Source: Negativicutes bacterium (GTDB lineage: Bacteria; Bacillota_C; Negativicutes; Acidaminococcales; Acidaminococcaceae). Taken from it: 21,454 nucleotides of DNA. The notes below the pieces were generated by a model. The model saw only the letters and a program-made list of their open reading frames with translations, did not search any database and had not been told where the DNA came from. The position numbers and the translations under genes are program-made. Shown one piece after another: positions 16,091 through 21,454 of the stretch. The DNA lies in NCBI GenBank assembly GCA_009930275.1, contig RZYP01000025.1, positions 1-21,454 of the forward strand, in the 5' to 3' direction. The stretch's first letter is position 1; each line of letters opens with the position of its first letter.

Positions 16091-16930
16091 TTAGCTATTG
16101 TAGTCAATTTGCACAGAAACTTTTGTTACATAGTTATTATGGTCAGATGTTGACCAATAGTTTCTAATTTGATTTATGTAGACTTCGCCGATTGCTTCGA
16201 GATTGTTGCGATTAATAAAATCAATGAGTTTATTGTTTATGTCATTATAGCTATCATGGTAACTGCCGGGAGTGGTTATCGTTGCATAAAAACCGGCAGG
16301 CTTAATTAAAACATTGGAATATTCGTCGGGGTAGGATATTTGAGTGAAGATTTTACCAATTGAGATATAGTTGCCAGATAAAAAATTTTCTTTCGATAAA
16401 ATAAATCCCATAATATATTCATTAAAAATTTCGTTAGTAGCGAAGGGCAGATTGTGTTTGGCAATTTGTTTTATCTGATTTTTTAAAGGCACGTCTAAAT
16501 CGGGGAAATTATCAGCAATTAAATACTCCTCTTCACATTTTTCTAATGTCAGATAGCTTTTATTCACTTCTTTAATTTGTTTCAATCGCTTTATGCGGCT
16601 TAAAAGAGTTGCCCTATTACGTTTAAGAAACTCAATATCCAGATCATATTCAAAAACCTTATTTTCAAATAAATTTTGCAGACTTTCGATATTACGGTTT
16701 TGCACATAATCACGTATTTTTTTAAGTGGTATTTCTAATTTTCTCAGAGTAATAATGATTTCAAAAATAAAATATTGTTCCAGAGAATAATAACGATACC
16801 CGTTATCATCTATCATGCTGGGAGAAAATATTTTGTTTTTTTCATAATAAAAAAGGGTTTGTTTAGAAATGCCGAATAAATTGGCGAACTCACCAATTGT
16901 GAAGTAGGAATTAGATTTTTTTTCGATCAT
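16091..16930 (-). CDS. MerR-family regulator with BmrR/GyrI-like effector domain
   Basis: This 279-residue protein has an N-terminal winged helix of the MerR type (about 9-80): YFTIGEFANLFGISKQTLFYYE and NGYRYYSLEQYFIFE (quoted in parts as YFTIGEFANLFGISKQ and NGYRYYSLEQ). A long linking helix (about 85-125) follows, then a C-terminal GyrI/BmrR-type pocket domain with AGFYATITTPGSYHDSY and GEVYINQ. Such regulators bend over-long 19-bp-spacer promoters into an active shape when a ligand, often hydrophobic or aromatic, is bound. Three promoters of that kind are in this window, one directly upstream and divergent. GGAGG lies 11 bases before the ATG. There is no B12-binding domain of the CarH type. 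The ligand is unknown; a tetrapyrrole is an attractive inference from the genes it appears to control. Confidence 0.88.
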   Translation of the reverse strand: MIEKKSNSYFTIGEFANLFGISKQTLFYYEKNKIFSPSMIDDNGYRYYSLEQYFIFEIIITLRKLEIPLKKIRDYVQNRNIESLQNLFENKVFEYDLDIEFLKRNRATLLSRIKRLKQIKEVNKSYLTLEKCEEEYLIADNFPDLDVPLKNQIKQIAKHNLPFATNEIFNEYIMGFILSKENFLSGNYISIGKIFTQISYPDEYSNVLIKPAGFYATITTPGSYHDSYNDINNKLIDFINRNNLEAIGEVYINQIRNYWSTSDHNNYVTKVSVQIDYNS

Positions 16931-16946
16931 AATTAAAAATTCCTCC

Positions 16947-16977
16947 TTGACTCTACCATGGGTATATACTTTAGAAT
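16947..16977 (+). promoter_or_regulatory. MerR-type promoter upstream of riboswitch 3
   Basis: TTGACT (16947-16952) is followed after 19 bases by TAGAAT (16972-16977). The spacer CTACCATGGGTATATACTT holds an imperfect palindrome around CCATGG. It differs little from the promoter at 20870-20900. It reads rightward toward riboswitch 3 and overlaps the region from which merR is transcribed leftward, the classical divergent MerR arrangement. Confidence 0.75.
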
Positions 16978-17050
16978 TACGCAGTAATGTAAAAAGCTTG
17001 AAAATAAATTTAAACTATTATAACATATATCATATAATTATATAATTAAA

Positions 17051-17237
17051 TTAGCAGGTACCGTCAAGGTCTAAGAGAGAAGCCGGTTGAAGTCCGGCAC
17101 GGTCCCGCCGCTGTAACGTTGAGCAAGTCTCGTAATACCACTGGGAAGAATCCTGGGAAGGTGAGGCAAGCGATGAAACGGAGTCAGAAGAACTGCCTGC
17201 TGAGAAGAACCGTAGCCCACGAGTGATGGGGAAGGTA
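17051..17237 (+). promoter_or_regulatory. Cobalamin riboswitch 3, long form
   Basis: The aptamer has all conserved blocks: GTACCGTCAAGGTC, GAAGCCGGTTGAAGTCCGGC, ACGGTCCCGCCGCTGTAA, the long arm ending GGGAAGGTGAGGCAAGCGATG, and the B12 box GAGTCAGAAGAACTGCC. TTAGCAGG (17051-17058) pairs with CCTGCTGA (17196-17203). The kissing-loop hairpin CCCACGAGTGATGGGG follows. It belongs to the class I (adenosylcobalamin) form and is nearly identical to riboswitches 4 and 5. A small AAGCAT...ATGCTT hairpin (17242-17257) separates it from its terminator. Confidence 0.95.
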
Positions 17238-17272
17238 TTAGAAGCATCTATATGCTTATTTTGCTATTGCCC

Positions 17273-17307
17273 AACCCTTCTGTCGTGGATAGAAGGGTTT
17301 TTCTTTT
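17273..17307 (+). terminator. Intrinsic terminator controlled by riboswitch 3
   Basis: A 9-bp stem, AACCCTTCT (17273-17281) with AGAAGGGTT (17291-17299), is followed by TTTCTTTT. It lies before the gene for the third binding lipoprotein. Confidence 0.85.
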
Positions 17308-17365
17308 GCTCTGACAGATGTGTAGTTTATCAAAAGGCATAAAAACTAGAAAGTGGTGAAGCAGA

Positions 17366-18370
17366 GTGAATCATATAAAAGTTTTTTGGAAAATATTTTC
17401 CTTGCTCGTATTAGCTACCTGCATCCCTTTAATTAGTGGGTGTGGAGTTTCGAAAGATGCAGCAGCTGGACAAGCTGTTGCACGACATACAGCAGAGGGT
17501 TATGACGGTGTTATTGTATCACTGTCAAAAAAACCACTGCGTATTATAACTGACTCTATAACTTTTGACACTATGGTTGTAGGAATTGTACTGCCAGATC
17601 GCCTGATTTCTGCAAATTATTTAGATGATGATCCGCAGCTTTCTTATATTGCCGAAGCCACAAAGAACATTGAAGTAAAAAGAAAGACATTTGGCATTTT
17701 TACTGCTGAGTATGCTTTGCAGTTAAAACCAGATCTTATTATTTTGTCTCACTATGTCAAGCCTGAAGCTATACAAACTTTTCGCGATTTGGGTTTTCCA
17801 GTTTTGGTGTGTAAGTCACCTACTGATGTAGCGGATATAAAAGAGGATATCACATTAATTGCCAAAGCCCTGGGCGAAGAACCGGCAGGAGCTAAGATCA
17901 TTGCCGAAATGGATAAACAATTGCAGGAAATTGATAGTGTGATGCAAAAACAAAAAGAACCTATGCCGGTAGGTATGCTTGTTTCCAGAATGACTAATTA
18001 CGGTGGGAAAGGTTCTATGTTTGATGAGCTTTGCCAAAAAGCGCATATAATTAACGGCATTGCTAAAGCAGGTTTGAATCAAGGAGATTTTTTGGCAAAA
18101 GAATTGGTTGTAAAAGCAAATCCTGACTTTTTTTTGATTTCAGCTCCGGCTGACAGGCCTGATAATGGAGATACCGAGAAATTCAACGAAGAATTTCTAC
18201 ATGATCCTGCTTTGCAGGGTCTTAAAGGTTTGCAAAAAGTGATTTCAATACCGGATCGTTACCTTTATTCTAATTCCCAAAATTGTGTTTATGCTATCAA
18301 GGGTTTAGCAAATTATGCTTATGGAAACTTATTTGATTTAAGCAACGAGCATTTGATTAAGGGGTATTAA
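17366..18370 (+). CDS. Periplasmic substrate-binding lipoprotein, BtuF/FepB-like (third copy)
   Basis: This 334-residue lipoprotein starts at a GTG preceded by AGTGGTGA and has the lipobox LISGC with the lipidated Cys at residue 26. The binding-protein core includes EYALQLKPDLIILSHYV and ELVVKANPDFFLISAPA. It stands alone, without permease or ATPase genes, between two cobalamin riboswitches and directly before a BtuB-like receptor gene, with no terminator between them. It may hand a ligand taken up by that receptor to one of the permeases encoded at 2539 or 9044. It differs in sequence from the other two binding proteins, suggesting a different corrinoid form or a periplasmic chaperone role. 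Confidence 0.83.
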   Translation: MNHIKVFWKIFSLLVLATCIPLISGCGVSKDAAAGQAVARHTAEGYDGVIVSLSKKPLRIITDSITFDTMVVGIVLPDRLISANYLDDDPQLSYIAEATKNIEVKRKTFGIFTAEYALQLKPDLIILSHYVKPEAIQTFRDLGFPVLVCKSPTDVADIKEDITLIAKALGEEPAGAKIIAEMDKQLQEIDSVMQKQKEPMPVGMLVSRMTNYGGKGSMFDELCQKAHIINGIAKAGLNQGDFLAKELVVKANPDFFLISAPADRPDNGDTEKFNEEFLHDPALQGLKGLQKVISIPDRYLYSNSQNCVYAIKGLANYAYGNLFDLSNEHLIKGY

Positions 18371-18406
18371 TTTGATTTTCGATAAATAAAGTAAAAACAC
18401 ACTAAA

Positions 18407-18594
18407 TTAGCAGGTACCGTCAAGGTCTAAGAGAGAAGCCGGTTGAAGTCCGGCACGGTCCCGCCGCTGTAACGTAGAGCAAGCTTCGAAATACCACTGG
18501 GGAACTTCCTGGGAAGGTGAGGCAAGCGATGAAACGGAGTCAGAAGAACTGCCTGCTGATAAGAACCGTAGCCCACGAGTGATGGGGAAGGTAT
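18407..18594 (+). promoter_or_regulatory. Cobalamin riboswitch 4, long form
   Basis: This is almost a copy of riboswitch 3; by eye about ten bases differ, mostly in the arm after CGCTGTAACGT. All conserved blocks and the B12 box GAGTCAGAAGAACTGCC are intact. It starts 37 bases after the stop of the third lipoprotein gene with no convincing promoter between, so it probably acts in series on read-through RNA. A perfect 10-bp hairpin, GATTAAGCAT with ATGCTTAATC (18598-18621), follows it. Confidence 0.95.
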
Positions 18595-18634
18595 TTGGAT
18601 TAAGCATTTTTATGCTTAATCTTCTATTGCCTTG

Positions 18635-18666
18635 CCCTTCTGGTGAAACAGAAGGGTTTTTCTTTT
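18635..18666 (+). terminator. Intrinsic terminator controlled by riboswitch 4
   Basis: An 8-bp stem, CCCTTCTG (18635-18642) with CAGAAGGG (18649-18656), is followed by TTTTTCTTTT. It lies before the first receptor gene. Confidence 0.88.
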
Positions 18667-18683
18667 GGTGTATGCAGAGTGGT

Positions 18684-18727
18684 ACGACCATGCAAGAATG
18701 GGTGCCTGGTACTTTGTGTTCATAAAA
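18684..18727 (+). repeat. Conserved leader block, copy 1
   Basis: These 44 bases, ACGACCATGCAAGAATGGGT and on to TTGTGTTCATAAAA, are repeated with only a few changes at 21217-21260. In both cases the block lies between the riboswitch terminator and a receptor start codon. Its function is unknown; it may reflect duplication of the whole leader or a translation-level element. Confidence 0.7.
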
Positions 18728-18744
18728 AATAAAGGGAGTTGAAG

Positions 18745-20721
18745 TTGATTTTGAAAAGCAAAAGGACAAAAACAAGTTTAAGCATTTTAATGGGTATTTT
18801 GATTTTAGGGGCAGCTTGCAATGATTTTTCTGTTGCATTTGCTGCCGAAGAAGAGTCTTTTTCCTTGGACCAGGTGGTGGTAACTGCAACAAGGACGCCG
18901 CTGAAAGAGTTCGATGCTAACGCAAACATAAGCGTTATTACCAGAGAAGAATTAGCAAAAAACCATTACGCTGATATAGGAGAAGCGTTGAAAGATGTTG
19001 CCGGTGTAACTATTCAAAATTATGGTTCCAGTGGAGAAAATTATACTGCTAATAGTCTTTATATTAATGGCTCAAAGAATATAGTTGTTTTGATTGATGG
19101 CATGAGAGCAAATGTTAATGGCAGCACTTACAGCAAGTTTATGGCATCCGAATTCTCTAACCTTGATACCATTGAAAGAATTGAAATATTGAAAGGTTCA
19201 GCCTCCACGCTTTACGGTTCTGATGCACAAGGTGGAGTTATTAACATCATTACTCGTAAATTGAAAGATGAGGAAAGCAAAACCACTTTGAGCGCGGTAA
19301 CTGGAAGTTATGGTAAGGAACAATATAATTATTTGCATATGGGTTCTAAAGATGGCTTTTATTGGATGCTTTCAGGGCAAAAGAAACTGTCTGGGAATTA
19401 TAAAGATGCTGAAGGGACTGAAATACCTGAAAAATTAGACTCAACTACAAATACAATTAAGCTCGGCAAGAGAACAGAAAAGTCTGATGTATCTATAGCG
19501 TATACTGCATATGATTCCGATTATACAGCACCAGAAGGTGGCAATAATAAGCTTACTCGCAAGAGAATTGGCACGAAGGATAATGATAAACTTAATTTGG
19601 TTTATAACCAAAAGTTTGATGATAATACCGATAATCAATTTTCCTTCTTCAAAAACAACAATAAACTTGACGATAATCCAGAAGGAGTTTTTGGCACACA
19701 TTGGGTTATGGATCTGGAAACCATAGGTGTCCACGATCAAATTACTCATAGAATTGGCAATGATCACACTTTAATTGGTGGATTTGAATTTTATCAGGAT
19801 AAAATCAAAGATTACTTAACAAAAAGTGCATATTCAACTGTGCATTACAGTGGTAAATCTTTAACAAACAGAGCACTGTATGTTCAGGATGAATGGAATT
19901 TTACTCCTGAATGGAAGCTTACATCCGGTATCAGGCTTGACAATCATTCTGTCTATGGTAATCACAATACACCAAGTTTTACATTGGGCTATAAACCTTC
20001 TGAAAAGGTTAGTTATTACACAAGCTGGAAAGAATATTATGTTGCACCAAATCAAGGTCAAGTATATTCACCGCAATATGGTATGCCGGAAGGTAATATG
20101 ACGCTGAAACCGGAAACGGGTAAAACAATTGAAGCAGGCGTAAACTACAAGTTCGATGATGCCTTTACAGGAAGTTTCCATGTATTCAAACGTGATTCTG
20201 AAAATATCATTGCTTTCAAAACAATTGATTCAAGCGCTGGCATGAGCACATTATCAGGGCAATATTATAATATTGCTGAAGAGCACGCCAAAGGGTTTGA
20301 TGTTGAACTGAGAAAATTGTTTGATGACCATTTTTCAGCTAATGCCGCATATACTTATACATATATTGATCCTTCAAGTTCAACGACTAATCCTAACCAA
20401 GATGGTTATTTGCCAAGAGGCGCCTGGAATTTAGGTCTCAACTATGATAATGATAAATTTAACACGGCGATTAATGGGCGTGGTGTAATTAACCGCGATG
20501 GTAGAAAAGCACAGCCTGCTGTAGCTGGCGGTATCTTGAGCACATTCTGGGTATGGGATATTTCCATGAATTATAAGGCTAGCAAAGTAGTTAACGCATT
20601 TGTTAAAGTAAATAATGTGTTTGATAAATTTTACACTGATCAATGCTATAATTTAAATCCTGATCAATGGTATTCGGCTCCAGGACGTAATTATCAGGTA
20701 GGCCTGCAGTATTCATTCTAG
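18745..20721 (+). CDS. btuB: TonB-dependent outer-membrane receptor, BtuB-like
   Basis: This 658-residue receptor has a signal peptide ending SVAFA before AEEES and a TonB-box-like segment SLDQVVVTATRTP. A plug domain follows with DIGEALKDVAGVTI, VVLIDGMRAN and TLYGSDAQGGVINIITRK. The remaining ~450 residues form the beta barrel. It ends YQVGLQYSF, the C-terminal Phe required for outer-membrane insertion. The overall pattern and length resemble BtuB. The TTG at 18745 is chosen because GGGAG lies six bases upstream and because it aligns exactly with the ATG start of the paralogue at 21284; the TTG at 18739 abuts the ribosome site. Control by a cobalamin riboswitch supports corrinoid uptake. 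It shows that this organism has an outer membrane. Confidence 0.88.
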   Translation: MILKSKRTKTSLSILMGILILGAACNDFSVAFAAEEESFSLDQVVVTATRTPLKEFDANANISVITREELAKNHYADIGEALKDVAGVTIQNYGSSGENYTANSLYINGSKNIVVLIDGMRANVNGSTYSKFMASEFSNLDTIERIEILKGSASTLYGSDAQGGVINIITRKLKDEESKTTLSAVTGSYGKEQYNYLHMGSKDGFYWMLSGQKKLSGNYKDAEGTEIPEKLDSTTNTIKLGKRTEKSDVSIAYTAYDSDYTAPEGGNNKLTRKRIGTKDNDKLNLVYNQKFDDNTDNQFSFFKNNNKLDDNPEGVFGTHWVMDLETIGVHDQITHRIGNDHTLIGGFEFYQDKIKDYLTKSAYSTVHYSGKSLTNRALYVQDEWNFTPEWKLTSGIRLDNHSVYGNHNTPSFTLGYKPSEKVSYYTSWKEYYVAPNQGQVYSPQYGMPEGNMTLKPETGKTIEAGVNYKFDDAFTGSFHVFKRDSENIIAFKTIDSSAGMSTLSGQYYNIAEEHAKGFDVELRKLFDDHFSANAAYTYTYIDPSSSTTNPNQDGYLPRGAWNLGLNYDNDKFNTAINGRGVINRDGRKAQPAVAGGILSTFWVWDISMNYKASKVVNAFVKVNNVFDKFYTDQCYNLNPDQWYSAPGRNYQVGLQYSF

Positions 20722-20800
20722 AATTATCCGTAAGGTATTATGATCAGTAAATCCGTTGTGTAAATTACAATTATAATTTATTAAGAACATTCTAATGTGT

Positions 20801-20837
20801 AAAAGGCTATTATAACAATTTGTGTAATAGCCTTTTT
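20801..20837 (+). terminator. Intrinsic terminator after the first receptor gene
   Basis: A 12-bp stem, AAAAGGCTATTA (20801-20812) with TAATAGCCTTTT (20825-20836), ends in a T-run. It separates the first receptor from the next transcription unit. Confidence 0.85.
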
Positions 20838-20869
20838 ACCGCATAATCAAATTATACACAAATATTTTC

Positions 20870-20900
20870 TTGACTCTACTATGGGTATACACTTTAAAAT
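20870..20900 (+). promoter_or_regulatory. MerR-type promoter upstream of riboswitch 5
   Basis: TTGACT (20870-20875) is followed after 19 bases by TAAAAT (20895-20900). The spacer CTACTATGGGTATACACTT differs at two positions from that of the promoter at 16947. Transcription would start about 30 bases before riboswitch 5. Confidence 0.75.
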
Positions 20901-20935
20901 CCATTATAATATTGCAATAATAATTTCATACTTAA

Positions 20936-21122
20936 TTAGCAGGTACCGTTAAGGTTCAAAAGAGAAGCCGGTTTAAGTCCGGCACGGTCCCGCCGCTGTA
21001 ACGTTGAGCAACCCTCGAAAACCACTGGGATAAATCCTGGGAAGGTGAGGCAAGTGATGAAACGGAGTCAGAAGAACTGCCTGCTGAGAAGAACCGTAGC
21101 CCACGAGTGATGGGGAAGGTAC
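20936..21122 (+). promoter_or_regulatory. Cobalamin riboswitch 5, long form
   Basis: This class I cobalamin aptamer is nearly identical to riboswitches 3 and 4. It has GTACCGTTAAGGTTC, GAAGCCGGTTTAAGTCCGGC, ACGGTCCCGCCGCTGTAA, the complete long arm, the B12 box GAGTCAGAAGAACTGCC and the CCCACGAGTGATGGGG loop. TTAGCAGG pairs with CCTGCTGA as in riboswitch 3. It controls the second receptor gene. Confidence 0.95.
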
Positions 21123-21164
21123 TGGAGTAAGCATGTTTTGTATGCTGAAGCTTCTACTACCTTG

Positions 21165-21197
21165 CCCTTCTGCTTATAGCAGAAGGGTTTTTATTTT
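21165..21197 (+). terminator. Intrinsic terminator controlled by riboswitch 5
   Basis: A 9-bp stem, CCCTTCTGC (21165-21173) with GCAGAAGGG (21179-21187), is followed by TTTTTATTTT. Its position and sequence correspond to the terminator after riboswitch 4. Confidence 0.88.
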
Positions 21198-21216
21198 GAT
21201 GTACGCGAAGAAAAGC

Positions 21217-21260
21217 ACGACCATACAAGAATGGGTGCCTGAGACTTTGTGTTCATAAAA
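21217..21260 (+). repeat. Conserved leader block, copy 2
   Basis: This is the second copy of the 44-base block seen at 18684-18727, again between the riboswitch terminator and a receptor start codon. It differs at the ATG/ATA position and around CCTGAGAC versus CCTGGTAC. Confidence 0.7.
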
Positions 21261-21283
21261 TATTTAAGGGGATGAATAGTTAG

Positions 21284-21454
21284 ATGAAAAAGAAAAGGGC
21301 AAATGGAAAAGTAAGTTTAAGTATTTTGATGGGGGCTTTAATTTTAGGAAGTACACTGACTGGTTTTTCAGTAGCTAATGCTGCTGAAGAAGACAAGAAT
21401 GGTTTTGTATTGGATCAAATGGTTGTTACTGCCAGCAGAATGGCAACAACGGAA
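21284..21454 (+). CDS. TonB-dependent receptor, N-terminal fragment (paralogue of the first receptor)
   Basis: The first 57 codons are inside the window; the gene runs off the right edge. The signal peptide VSLSILMGALILGSTLTGFS followed by VANA and AEEDK, and the segment FVLDQMVVTASRM, match the first receptor position by position. Both signal peptides share the SLSILMG and SVA core. AAGGGG lies 12 bases before the ATG; the ATG at 21272 ends in a stop after three codons. Together with riboswitch, terminator and leader block it forms a duplicated receptor cassette. Ligand specificity cannot be judged because plug and barrel are missing here. Confidence 0.85.
   Translation, partial: MKKKRANGKVSLSILMGALILGSTLTGFSVANAAEEDKNGFVLDQMVVTASRMATTE

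Noticed and set aside
18672..18725. A 17-codon leader peptide (MQSGTTMQEWVPGTLCS) before the first receptor, with a 19-codon counterpart at 21199-21258.
   Set aside because: Neither has a ribosome site, and the few differences between the conserved blocks change amino acids, so coding selection is not supported; the block is listed as a repeat instead.
18407..18929. Open frames on the minus strand opposite riboswitch 4 and the receptor start.
   Set aside because: They lie antisense to a structured RNA and to a well-supported gene, with no ribosome site or recognisable domain.
16020..21200. The many inverted repeats as possible transposon ends or CRISPR repeats.
   Set aside because: Each is explained as a terminator stem or riboswitch helix; no transposase, integrase or regular repeat-spacer pattern is present.

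Overview
The window looks like part of the chromosome of an anaerobic, AT-rich Firmicute with an outer membrane, most likely a member of the Negativicutes. Two things suggest this. The housekeeping genes at the left end are Firmicute-type (a DUF896/YnzC-like protein, a class II fructose-bisphosphate aldolase, an RluA-type pseudouridine synthase, AGGAGG ribosome sites). The right end encodes TonB-dependent outer-membrane receptors with a C-terminal Phe. The genus cannot be fixed from the sequence alone.

Layout. 1-1271 (minus strand): start of an aldolase gene, then a DUF896-pseudouridine synthase operon with its promoter. 1299-4367 (plus): promoter, compact cobalamin riboswitch, intrinsic terminator, then a BtuF-BtuC-BtuD-type ABC importer. 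4372-15639 (plus): a second, long-form cobalamin riboswitch with terminator, then nine tightly packed or overlapping genes. These encode a NifH-like ATPase, two different NifD/NifK-like subunits, a substrate-binding lipoprotein, a FecCD permease, a large CobN-type chelatase subunit, a SPASM radical SAM protein and a nitrilase-superfamily amidase. 15636-16930: a small two-repeat protein (plus) and a convergent MerR-family regulator with a BmrR/GyrI-like sensor domain (minus), separated by a bidirectional terminator. 16947-21454 (plus): riboswitch, third binding lipoprotein, riboswitch, BtuB-like receptor, terminator, riboswitch, and the start of a second receptor.

How the parts may work together. 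Every transport gene and the whole enzyme operon lie behind cobalamin riboswitches, five in all. The simplest reading is a corrinoid or tetrapyrrole acquisition and remodelling system. Receptors would bring a macrocycle through the outer membrane, binding lipoproteins and two permeases would move it inside, and a nitrogenase-like reductase, a CobN-like metal chelatase or dechelatase, a radical SAM enzyme and an amidase would modify it. The substrate and product are not known from sequence. The enzyme set is not nitrogenase, and matches neither protochlorophyllide reductase nor coenzyme F430 synthesis.

A second regulatory layer is visible. Three promoters in the right half share a TTGACT box, a 19-bp spacer and a TAnnAT box, the hallmark of MerR-activated promoters. 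They precede the small protein, the riboswitch of the third lipoprotein and the riboswitch of the second receptor, so the local MerR protein probably controls them together with cobalamin.
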